Source: Protonemura montana (Eukaryota > Arthropoda > Insecta > Plecoptera > Nemouridae). From it: a stretch of 64,000 nucleotides of DNA. The translations under genes were made by a program, and so were the position numbers. Of the stretch, positions 54,668 through 64,000 are shown one piece after another; position 1 is the stretch's first letter; each line of letters starts with the position of its first letter. The stretch covers positions 13,616,001-13,680,000 of the forward strand of contig OX387608.1 in the NCBI GenBank assembly GCA_947568835.1. Reading direction: 5' to 3'. The notes under the pieces are model-generated. The model had not been told where the DNA came from and did not search any database. It saw only the letters and a list, made by a program, of their open reading frames with translations.

Positions 54668-56437
54668 GTAAGTAGATGATTGATCTATTATCATTATCAT
54701 TAGACGGGGGCAAATCTCCTGATTGCTCAATTATCTCCTTCGTTGTATTTCGCTTGATAAACTTGCTCAGTTGTAATAGAGATGGAAAAGGAGACTTAAA
54801 ACATGGTGCATGATTTGAAGAGATAGTTCTTAGTAATTTTGATTTAAATGTCGGATTGATTTTAAGATTTTTTTCTACAGTGATCTTAAACGATAGGGCG
54901 ATATATACCCAATAAATTTGTTAAATTACGTTATTGGTATTCTATATTGGGCTGTACAGGTAAAATGTCAGTAGTTTATGTCTTTAAAATTAAAAGGGTT
55001 TGAAAAAAACTGGATAAGTATTTGTTGGTGCTTATGACTTTAATAATTATTATAAAGCATCACTAGCACACTATCCATTGGCACTGAATTAATTTAGCTA
55101 GTTTCTAATTAAGTAGGTATTATTTATTTTTATAGGCGAACAGAAGAACTGGTTTTCAAATCAGTTTTCCATATTTTTCGAGGACAATAATTATTAGTCA
55201 GGACAGCGCCAACACACCCAATTTACACTCCACGGCGTCAATCGAGAATCAAAATTGTGCCCACAATTGGAAACTTAAGCGATCGGTTTCAAAATATCAA
55301 ACAAAATTAAACCAAAGATGTAAACAAAAGTTAGCAATGGACTAAGTAATAGCAGATGTAATTTCACTTTGAGATATTTCCAATTAATGAGTTAGATTTT
55401 AAAAAACCACCACAGGTCAAACAATTAGCCTAATAATCAAAATTGATCAATTAACTGAGTTTCATTTGACAATTGCATTTGCTACATTAAAAAAGATAGC
55501 AGTATTCCATGGCAAAATAAACCCCGTCCATTAGAAAGGGACACAACTACTTTATTTTAATTACTGGGTACACAAAACAAAATTACCTCTCAATTACAAG
55601 AATTCGTAATTAAGACAATGACAAGCATTACAAAGTTTTAATCAGGAAAAGACAAAGTTACGATTGGATTTTTAATTTTTTCAAGTTGCCAATTGAAAGT
55701 TGGGAAGGAGGGGTCTAAAAGTCTCATAGGGCAAGTTGTCTCAGTGTTCAAATCTCGACTCCAAATGGTACCAGAAGCAAAATACTGATCCGGGCTGCTT
55801 CAACGTCTAAATATCTTACTATTCTGAAAATTTCATTCGTTTCGGTGCATAATTCACACTCCTGGAAGAGATTGCTTGTTTTGACAGGTGGTTAGTAACT
55901 TTTCTGCTGCTAAGTTATTTCGTATTTTACGTAAAAATAACCATCTTATTGAATGGGCATATTTGTATTCTTTTAAGCAAACATATTGTCTGTTAATAAT
56001 TTTCATATTATAATATATATAATTATAATTTATATGATAAATATATGCACGAGAAGTATATTAATTTAACTGTAAAGCTGAAAGTCTATGATGAGTCTAG
56101 TTGTCACAGAATGACATAACCCCAGAAGTAGCTTTCAGTTCAAGTTAATTTTGTTAGTTTTGTAAGTAATTGATCGTTATTTTCCACTTTTTACAGAACC
56201 AATTTACAAAAGTTTACCAATTACGAGTTTATAACGAGTTTATAAAAAAAAAAACTCATCGGGGGCTGGTAGCACCCGATTAAAACCTAAATACATAAAA
56301 TCCCCTTGCCAATATCCGTAACACCCGTCCTTAACAAGATTCCAAGCCAACAAAACTCTGGCGCCTCGTTCAAGTGGTTCGAGTCCATACCTCCACACAC
56401 TGACACGCTAACATGCACGGCTCGGCACCTCTTCTAG
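54668..56437. other. Intergenic or intronic, no gene seen
   Basis: AT-rich. Nothing supported. Confidence 0.35.
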
Positions 56438-56632
56438 GTGCAGGTGGAGTCTGGGGTCACCCTGCAGGTCAGCGTGATCGACCAGGGCCCCCGCCCGATT
56501 CCCACGGCAGCGGCCCAGGCGTCGACGATGTCGCATCGAAGGGGACCAATTCACAATCCACACATCGCTCATTTGTTTACCCCGGGAATGGCACAATTGA
56601 TTAAATTTCGCAGATTTTTAGTATCATTTTGA
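56438..56632 (+). CDS. Candidate coding exon with extracellular beta-strand-like sequence
   Basis: A sharply GC-rich segment in AT-rich surroundings follows a pyrimidine-rich acceptor 'ggcacctcttctag'. The open frame reads VQVESGVTLQVSVIDQGPRP, then IPTAAAQASTMSHRRG. VTLQVSVIDQG...P...A resembles the last strands of a cadherin repeat, but I see too little to assign the family. The true 3' boundary is unclear. A donor could be 'ctgcag/gtcagc' (a very short exon) or lie further on. The frame itself ends at TGA 56630. Other frames are also partly open because of CpG content. Confidence 0.38.
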   Translation: MQVESGVTLQVSVIDQGPRPIPTAAAQASTMSHRRGPIHNPHIAHLFTPGMAQLIKFRRFLVSF

Positions 56633-56689
56633 AGTATAAATATTTTTTGAGGATTTTATAGTGTTTTTTTTTTTATTACTGTGAACACT

Positions 56690-56965
56690 ATAAACGTATT
56701 TAAAATTGATGCCCAAACGGAGACTCGAACTTAAACGGGGACTCCTTGAAAATCTGTCATTCTCATCAAATACACTAAAATTGTCTCAAAAAGCCAGTGT
56801 CCTAGTTGCTAAATGGGCTAGCAACACCCGCGATAGGTGGAGATCGGGGCTAGAGTCCCCGTTTGGATATCAATTTTTGAGACGGTTATAGTGTTCATAA
56901 TAATAAAATACCCCGCGCATTGCAAGCGTTTGCAATTTAAATCAGATTTCATCTAAATAAGTGTT
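56690..56965 (+). mobile_element. tRNA-core/TIR element, nearly full length
   Basis: The left terminus 'ttattactgtgaacactata' and 'aaattgatgcccaaacggag' is inverted relative to the right terminus 'tatcaatttttgagacggtt' and 'atagtgttcataataataaa'. Between them is the tRNA-like core 'gctagcaacacccgcgatag' and 'gatcggggctagagtccccg' (B box mutated). The conserved tail 'ataccccgcgcattgcaagc' follows. Confidence 0.8.
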
Positions 56966-58037
56966 TTTTTTTATTTTTTTTTATTTAGGGCCGTTTTATA
57001 GCGAAGTTACGTTCCTGATGGAAAGCAGATTATGAGGAAAAGGGATTCAATAGGCATTCTAAATTAATCTGAAGTGGAAAACACATGAATTTACTCGAAA
57101 TGAAAGCCAGGAAGCCTGTATTGATATTTTCAAAAGCGCGATGAAGAACATGTTTCTGTTCCACCATCACAGGATATTTTGCTACTTTTAGTTATTATGT
57201 TAAAAGTGATCCATTTCGTGTCTTTGGAGCATTTCTTACATGAAAACTTATACCAATGACTGTGCACCCTAAGAGTTTTCACGTATATCATCTGTACTGA
57301 TATTGCGCTTAAATTGACCTGTAATTACAGTAATTATAGTAATTTGCCAATTATCATTTGACAAGTGGTCGAAACTTGACCTAACCTAACAAGCTTACGA
57401 TTCAGATTTGTTACTGCACATTAAAATCTTCTTTCAAGTCCCAGCACTAATTCTGACACGCGGTGGGAATTCAGTGCTTCGGTCCGGGGACTTACTAAAA
57501 AAAAAAAAACGTTTTTCAGGGAAGTTCTTGCGCTTTCCCCCCCTAATTGCCACACTAATAATTCTGAAAACCCACTAATAACTCGTTGATATGGCTAAAT
57601 ATTATTTGCCGGCTCTCTGTAATTGACTATAAGAGAGACCACGATCTCAGAAAAATCTGACAACAGCTATGAAACAAATATTGCCAAACAGAAAGTGCAG
57701 ATCAGTTTTTTTTTTGCAATCAATAATCGCTGCTATTAAGATAGAAAAAAGTATCTAAAATCTGAAAGTGATCGACCATAATTCTCAGATAAGAACTTAA
57801 CGCTCATTAGAATTTTTTAGTTTTAAAGTGCATCGTGTGAAATTTTGGTGTTGCCAATGTGTTTTGTGCGTCCGTAATTGCCCCAAAACGGGAGAAACTC
57901 ACCTGCCCCATTTCTGTGATTAATTCGATTAGAATCTAGCATAAATCTGCATCATTAACATAATACATACCTAAAACCCATCTAATAACATGTTATTATC
58001 TTCTTTAACTCTCTGATATTTCCACCTCCACCTATAG
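56966..58037. other. Intergenic or intronic, no gene seen
   Basis: T-rich run near 56964-56990. A very short minus-strand open segment with a 'gtgagt' donor near 57890 (ILIELITEMGQ) is too weak to call. Confidence 0.35.
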
Positions 58038-58093
58038 AAGACATTGCGCATGTCAACTTTGAGTACACCACCGAGCAGCAAGTACCGATGCAG
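58038..58093 (+). CDS. Candidate short internal exon, 56 nt
   Basis: The acceptor 'ccacctccacctatag' and donor 'atgcag/gtaacg' flank 56 nt open in two frames. One gives DIAHVNFEYTTEQQVPMQ (phase 1 in, phase 0 out). The other begins KTLRMSTLSTPPSS. The first looks more protein-like. Same strand as the candidate at 56.4 kb, so the two may be exons of one gene. Confidence 0.38.
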
Positions 58094-58607
58094 GTAACGT
58101 GGATAACATGCAATTACAAAGCTGACAAAAACGCATCGCCTGTCGGTACTATCTCACGTTCCTATTTCCAAGGATCGAAGAATATATTTCCTCGTGATCA
58201 AATTGCATTTATTATGCTTTTAATTATTGCTTGCCGATACCATAGCAAAAAAAAAACAACAAAAAAACTAAACAAGGGCTTAAGTTTACAATGCCCAGTT
58301 ATGGCCAGAATTAGAATTTATTTTAAATCGATTTTTATTTTTCATCCATTTATTACAACAGGTAGAACATTTTAAATTTGATGCATTCTTTCTATAACTT
58401 CTACTTTATTCCATTTACCATCTCTTTTCTCCACATCTGCTAACAGGTACTTTTTATATCCATCTTTCTCTTGGTCTTTCTCTTCCCTCACATTCCAAGC
58501 TTAAAATAGTTCTTGGCAATTACAACATCGATATCATATACAATTACAATATCGGTATAAAACGATATCGATAAAAGAACAAATATATGGAATAAAGAGA
58601 AGAATAT
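58094..58607. other. Intergenic or intronic, no gene seen
   Basis: An ORF starting inside the candidate exon runs through the intron by chance. 'gatatcgataaaag'-type words near 58540-58575. Nothing else. Confidence 0.35.
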
Positions 58608-58841
58608 GATTGACGGAAACCGTGGAGATGAGTTTTTAACTGGAAAATATCTTTTTATATAGACATTAAAATTCTGGCCCTAAAATAGGGTCAGAGGTAA
58701 AAAGAATAGCATCTGATTGGCTGTAAACATGGTGATTACAATAAAATAATAGTACAAAATATAAAAAAAAAAAAAAATTATAATGTCCAGATAAAAAGAT
58801 AACTGCCAGTTAACGACTCATCTCCATGGTTATAGCCAATC
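58608..58841. mobile_element. Foldback/MITE element with ~57-bp inverted ends
   Basis: The left arm 'gattgacggaaaccgtggag', 'atgagtttttaactgg' and 'tatctttttatatagaca' is the reverse complement, with mismatches, of the right arm 'gtccagataaaaagataact', 'gccagttaacgactcatctc' and 'catggttatagccaatc'. An extra internal inverted piece ('gcatctgattggctgtaaac') sits at about 58709. Solo ends occur at 8.33 and 39.2 kb. Confidence 0.75.
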
Positions 58842-60289
58842 AGATGCTTCCATTTTTAACACAACCGTAAGATAGATTTTTATCCAGAATTGTAATTCTT
58901 GATCTAAGAGGTCTTTTTTTTATAGATTTGGGGTCGTTATTTAACCAATAAGTGTGAGATGAAATGGTCAGAGATGTATTATGATAGTGCAAGACATATT
59001 TCTTATTCGGGACTGGAAGAAAACCACGTTCAGGGGCTGTAATTCTGACTGAAATGATCGAATAATCTGCACTTTGCCATAGCACAATACCGTGAGGCTA
59101 ATCAAATATTAAAACCCACTCAGCAGCGAAATAATTCGCACAGTTTGGCAACAAAAACACCTCTTGATTTTTTAAACTTCAGCCAACAAGTTTTGTAATC
59201 AACACCGACCACTTTTCTTGCTAATTTTACTCTGAAATACAAAACTGTTCGTGAGCATCTCCGATACAAAACTAAAAAAATACATATTACTATATTAACA
59301 ATAAATATATCGATTTAAAAAGGAAAAACATGTAAATCGTTCTGACGCATTTGATAATCACGCCAAAATAAATACTTGCCAATCAAATCGACGCTAATTA
59401 CACAATAATAACAAGTTTAGAGCAAAAATAGTCTGTCCACCCCGGCTCGCGGGCCACAGGTTGCTCACCCCACCGCCCCCGCAACTCCGTAGTCTTCCAT
59501 GCATGCACCAGATGCCCTCTGACCCAAAGACAGAGCATCACGTCTCTATTAGAAACAAAAAAACACGCTCGCGCGGACACGCTACAGCTATCTAGCCTAA
59601 ATCGAATTTTTAAAATTATTATCCTTATCATAATTCAACTATATATAAAAGCCAGCACCGTTGAACAATGGGTACCTATATATTTTATACCTCTACCCAA
59701 TCTAGCGAAAAGCGTGATTCTTGGCGGAACAAGACGAAAAAGTTAGGCCTCTTCGGAGGATGGCGTGTTTGGAACAGCGTCTCAGATGTAATAATTTGCA
59801 CATAGTCATGTATTGGAAACAATGAAAGGCTTTTAAAGCTGGATGCTGTGATCCTTTATCATCTTCGTGGTCAGCTCGCTTTGTTTTACAAAGGGAAGTG
59901 TACGAGTCGTGGGTGAGAGCGTACGCACGCGGTGTTGGATTCATGTGGTTGACCATTTAAGCGTGGAAAATATGGTAAATATCGTTTGTTTACTATGATT
60001 TTTTTTTAGTTTTGGTGTAAAAGGTGAAGCAAGGTTTACTTGGACGGTAGAAATGGAGGATCTGGGTTTGATCGGTTCTGTGTTATCTTTGGAATCTTTG
60101 ATAAAGTGGGTAATGAAACACGTGTTCAAGTTTTGGGATTTTAAAGTTTGTAGGTTTGTAAGTTTGTAGTAAGCTTATTTCAAAAGTAAAAAAAAAATAT
60201 TTTAGTTCGTTACTGGTAGTGTATTAATACAGGGTTCTGTTGTGAATCGAACTTTCTTATCACAGATGCTACTAAGAGAGTTCGTTTTG
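58842..60289. other. Intergenic, no gene seen
   Basis: Several minus-strand ORFs (58840-59085, 59398-59631, 59702-59956) lack motifs and splice support. No repeat family recognised. Confidence 0.35.
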
Positions 60290-60460
60290 AAGAAATCACG
60301 GTCAGGACTGCTTTCACCCTCGATAAAGTAGCAGGTACAAGTTACAGAACGTTGGGATATTTAGTTGTTCTTCACTTGGCATTCAAAACCCAGTTTAAAT
60401 AGTTTTTATCAAAACTAGTGCTGAGGTAAGATAGAATAGACGTGAGTCTAAAAACCATAA
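60290..60460 (+). mobile_element. MITE-like family B, right half
   Basis: 'ggtcaggactgctttcaccc', 'gcaggtacaagttacagaac', 'cacttggcattcaaaaccca' and 'atagacgtgagtctaaaaac' match the family. Confidence 0.7.
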
Positions 60461-60524
60461 CAATTTTTGGAAGCATAGCACCAAAGAATTTTTAAAGTAG
60501 TGCAACCCAAAGTCATTGGGTTTA

Positions 60525-60865
60525 TTGAGAGTTACACCGCTAACGTTAAACTTTCTGCTGAGCAAACGAGCCGCTAACACGTGGTAACGGTTGTGGCCAC
60601 CAGATGGCGCTGCTGTCCTATTTAACACATTTCTACCAGTGATTAACAACAAATCAAAATATCGATACATGTTTATTAATCGTTGAGGTTAGGATTAATG
60701 ATGGTTAATTGAGCGTAAACCAGTCTCAAATGCAAGTAATCTGCCAGAAATAACAAAATTAAATATCTTAACAATCGAAACGTCGGTTACTCCACCAAAC
60801 AGCAACCGATTTCTTTTTTAAATAGCTATTTTTCGCGAAGAAAGTTTTAAATTAGGGTTAAACCA
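60525..60865 (+). mobile_element. MITE-like family D, well-preserved copy
   Basis: 'accgctaacgttaaactttc', 'tgctgagcaaacgagccgct', 'gtggccaccagatggcgctg', 'gtaaaccagtctcaaatgca', 'gaaacgtcggttactccacc', and a weakly inverted end 'gaaagttttaaattagggtt'. Confidence 0.7.
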
Positions 60866-61384
60866 AATTACCGAAATTTATAAATACGCTATAGTATTCT
60901 CAGGTTTAATGTCATTAGCCTAAAAGTTAGTTCACAAATACTCCACAAAACATTAAAATAGAAAAAACTTTCATAGTATCGGCCAAAGTGGTTTACCCAT
61001 TTAAACACATTAACGGCATCTTTACACACACAAAAAAACCCGGCACCTCCATCACAAATGCATCAGATACTTAAAAAAAAAAAATTCTCACAATATTCTG
61101 CGCGTGCAAAAACCACGACCCCCTAATGATAGCTGCGAAACACAGCGCGAGCCCTTTGATGGGTCTTCGATGGCGTCAATTACCTTGATGATACGGTTCA
61201 TAGTGTCGGCAGATGGGCGCACAGATCACACGGGCCTCTCAACCAAACGCCTCCGCCGCACAAGACTTTGAAACGGACGGCGACGCGGTCCATTAGAGAT
61301 CGCACCGAGCTACAATAATCTTCTCAGAGGTACCGACCGTGAAAGCCAAACGGGGAATAAGCAAACAGATTTGATGAGGTAAAG
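60866..61384. other. Intergenic, no gene seen
   Basis: CpG-richer at 61120-61320 without a supported frame. Confidence 0.35.
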
Positions 61385-61490
61385 AAAAAAACTTTTGAAA
61401 CTGGGTTTTGGATGCGAATTCAAAATCGACAAAATTTCCCGACGTTTTGAAATTTGTAAGTCTGTTACTTTATCAAAGGTGATTTTTTTT
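61385..61490. mobile_element. MITE-like family B, left fragment
   Basis: 'aacttttgaaactgggtttt', 'aatttcccgacgttttgaaa' and 'gtctgttactttatcaaagg' match the left arm of the family. Confidence 0.55.
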
Positions 61491-61599
61491 TTTTAACCAA
61501 GGTTAGTTAAAGATTGCAAGAGACTAAAATTCGTTTAGTTCTTCGCTACTTAAAGTTAATTTTATAATATGTGATGCTCAAATAACAGCATTATCAGTG

Positions 61600-61945
61600 A
61601 GTTTGTAGGTACAAACAGACGGCCAGCGTTAATGATAAACTTTCTGCTGAGCAAACGAGCAGGCAGCTTGTGGTTGTGGTAATCCGATGGTTCATGCGGA
61701 AGTTCTTTTTGACACTCCTCTAAAATTAAATCATTACAACTTAAAATATCAATACAATTATGCCAATCGGTAAGGTCAGCATTGTAAAGATATGGCAAGT
61801 CTGAAATGCCATTAATCTGTGAGAAAAAATTAATGAAATTTCGTAACAATCATAAGGACGGTTCCTTCACCTGGCAGCAACCGCCATTTTTTGTTAGTAA
61901 AGTAGTCATTTGGCTTCAATTTTTTCGCGAAAACAGATTAAAATT
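61600..61945 (+). mobile_element. MITE-like family D copy
   Basis: 'gccagcgttaatgataaact', 'ttctgctgagcaaacgagca', 'taaggacggttccttcacct' and 'ggcagcaaccgccattttt' follow the family order. It lies about 1.1 kb after another copy in the same orientation. Confidence 0.65.
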
Positions 61946-62839
61946 AAAAGTATATTATTAATGTGATACGAGAATGGAACAGAAGGAAAATTTATTTACG
62001 GTATAATCGTAAAAAATGAGTCTGATGAGTTATCTTCACCGATTCACTTGTCGTCTGGACGCCGAGAAACTCAATTGTCAATTGTATTTTCAATTTAAAA
62101 CCCTATTCAATATCTTTAACGACCAACGCCAACCTTTTTGTGCTTTTACAAACACCGACAACACTTTATCCAAAGATAGTACAAATCAGACATCAAAATT
62201 TCAGCCACCAAAAGAAATGAAACCAAACAACACAATCCCCTCGTTCCACATCCAAGAAACCACAAAGACACCATTGTTAAAGCACCAGCAAACTCAATGT
62301 CTCACTTCCATAGTCGCTTGCCGAAAAAAAGGCACATGCGCCTAATAAGCTGATTCTCGCACCGTGGTGTCAGCCAGGTCTGGTAACACATGTTGCTGCA
62401 TTCAAGATCGTTGTTAGCAACACAATGAACGGCTCATTAAAGCGCCGAAACAGGCCAGCCATTTTGGGGGGAGGGCAGCCGCCAGGAGGGAAATATCATG
62501 GTTAATCAGCAGGCTATTGGTTGCTAGCTGTCACGGGTAGTTACAGTCTTATTGAGCTGTACAATAATCAATGTCGTCCGATACATTTTCAGCTGTTTTT
62601 AGATGTGATTTGGTTGAGTTGTCTGTTAGAATGGTGAGCCAATGTCTTGGGTGGCACGTGGCATGGCACAAGGAAATAGTGCTTTTTGCTGGTGGTCTGA
62701 TGGTAAGGTGTGTTAAAAAAATGCGATTTGTGGTGTTTAGTAACACAATTTTTGGACGTTGAACAAAAGCTAAAAGAAGCTCTAAAAGAGAAGAGGAGAA
62801 ATCAGGTGCTGACGCGTAAGCTAAGCTTTTTAGAGAATT
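61946..62839. other. Intergenic, no gene seen
   Basis: The plus ORF at 62016-62345 has low-complexity Thr/Asn/Lys composition and no motif or splice evidence. Not called. Confidence 0.35.
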
Positions 62840-63060
62840 ACCGGTTTAACGTCCCTTTAAAAGAACGGCACAATTCGCGAACGTCAGGACTCCCCTACTC
62901 ATCCATGCTGTTAAAGGGTTGATAACCACTGCGAAAGAAGTTGGTGCATTTAATTTCAATCCTTCAACATTTCTACCAAACAGGTATGGTATGAATTGAG
63001 TATGTTGGTCACCCTTCCAACACCTGACCCAACACAGTGTTGGTCAACATCTGTGATATC
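62840..63060 (-). mobile_element. 5S-SINE-like element, diverged partial copy
   Basis: 'accggtttaacgtcccttta', 'ctcatccatgctgttaaagg' and 'aatccttcaacatttctacc' are followed by a 5S-like head 'ggtcacccttccaacacctg' and 'acccaacacagtgttggtca'. The tail is missing. Confidence 0.65.
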
Positions 63061-63344
63061 ACGAAAACTATTTTATTTTTTAACTGCTTCTTCAGTGATT
63101 AATAATATTGGTTCATAAGTTAGATTCATTAAGGAAGTAGTTGATGGTTATTTTCTCACTGGAGAAAAAGCCCATGGAGCTTGATCTCTTGAAAACATAC
63201 CTAACAGGTATACACAATTTTAGAAACATGATTAGGTTCTTATTTCTGGGAGGTTGTTTGCTGTCAGTGAGAAAAACGCAGTATGGCGACACCGGGATCA
63301 GAGTGACTGTGATTATTCACAGCCTAGTGGTTCTTCTTTTTGGA
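63061..63344. other. Spacer
   Basis: No feature seen. Confidence 0.3.
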
Positions 63345-63545
63345 GATCCGTCATTCTCATCAAATACACTAAAATCCTCTCAAAACTTTCATCTCAAAGT
63401 AACTCAATTGGTTAGAGCAACACTCGCGACAGGTAGAAATCGAGGTAAGAGTCCCAAAATCACCCAATTTTCGCGAGACTATTAGTGTTCATAATAATGA
63501 ACAAAAACGCTGCACATTACAAGCATTTTCAATTTAAAAAACATT
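63345..63545 (+). mobile_element. tRNA-core/TIR element, plus-strand copy
   Basis: Left part 'attctcatcaaatacactaa' and 'aatcctctcaaaact', tRNA-like core 'taactcaattggttagagca' and 'acactcgcgacaggtag' (A box good, B box degraded to 'gaggtaagagtcc'), right part 'gagactattagtgttcataa'. Confidence 0.75.
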
Positions 63546-64000
63546 CTGCAGCATAGAAATGTAGCTTTAAACAGTACTGAAGCTATTGAAAAATAGACAC
63601 AAGTTTAAAAATGATAATACATTTTGGCACTTTCCCCCTGCCACACTAGCGAACTGTACCGCGGAACCGAGCTAGTGCCTCTGGCCTCCACACCCTGTCA
63701 GTTCGCAGCAACGCCGATAGACCATCGAATTCGAGCGCGCATGAGAAATAGCACCAAGTGAAATACGACAGGGCAGATTTATAGATATGCATGGAGTCAA
63801 TAAATCACTTGCATGTAGAATACCGAGCCATGGTAACGCTTTTCGCGCCGATGAAATGATAATCGCCCGGTTCGCTTCAACACGTTGCGTCGAGAACGAG
63901 CGGGGAGTCCAGCCATGCCGTAGAGAGGAACAAATGTATACTGACATTTTTGTAAGCTATCCTTTTTTGTTGCCAATTTTGATTTTAGAAAATGCTGTCA
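63546..64000. other. End of window, no gene seen
   Basis: A CpG-richer patch at 63660-63930 has a minus-strand ORF without recognised motifs. It could be a gene edge continuing beyond the window. Confidence 0.3.

Noticed and set aside
62016-62345. 109-codon plus-strand ORF
   Set aside because: Low-complexity composition in AT-rich DNA, with no motif, splice signals or polyadenylation signal.

Overview
This is a repeat-rich, AT-rich nuclear segment of an animal genome, most likely an insect. It has spliced genes with GT/AG introns, AATAAA-type polyadenylation signals, long intergenic spaces full of non-autonomous transposons, and single-domain secreted C-type lectins that resemble insect haemolymph lectins. 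I cannot name the species. There are no operons, CRISPR arrays or rRNA operons, and I see no long autonomous transposase or reverse-transcriptase ORF.

Genes. (1) At 4525-5154 (+) there is an intact single-exon gene for a 209-residue proline/tyrosine-rich protein. (2) At 44.8-51.0 kb (+) there is a tandem cluster of three C-type lectin genes. The first (44826-46155) and third (49287-50975) are two-exon genes with one phase-1 intron at the same place, after the residues V-L. The second (48451-48879) is intronless and lacks about 33 residues around that intron position. (3) Isolated, splice-flanked candidate exons appear on the minus strand (39.8, 35.0, 20.2, 14.1 kb) and on the plus strand (21.2, 31.0, 54.6, 56.4, 58.0 kb). 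These could belong to long-intron genes, but how they connect is inference.

Repeats dominate. (a) A 5S-rRNA-derived SINE-like family has at least six substantial copies plus fragments, most with the 5S-like head on the minus strand. (b) A family carries a tRNA-like core (pol III A and B boxes) between inverted terminal repeats. (c) Three or four MITE-like inverted-repeat families recur through the window. (d) Three minisatellites (43 bp, about 54 bp and 114 bp units) each occur at exactly two loci. The 54-bp and 114-bp arrays sit inside sequence that is conserved beyond the array, so they probably travel inside transposable elements.

Region by region. 0-4.4 kb: transposon remnants. 4.5-5.2 kb: single-exon gene, just downstream of a 5S-SINE. 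5.2-14 kb: repeats, with the first 43-bp array and first 54-bp array. 14-40 kb: sparse candidate exons among transposons. 38.5 kb: first 114-bp array. 41-44.5 kb: SINE-like elements. 44.8-51 kb: lectin cluster, with transposons in both introns, the second 43-bp array between lectins 1 and 2, and the second 114-bp array inside the third lectin's intron. 51-64 kb: mostly repeats and a few candidate plus-strand exons.

The lectins are the only genes that clearly work together, as paralogous secreted pattern-recognition proteins. The most notable observations are the intron remodelling of the lectin cluster by mobile elements, the internally shortened lectin, the 5S-headed SINE family with doubled heads, and the tRNA-like core inside inverted repeats.
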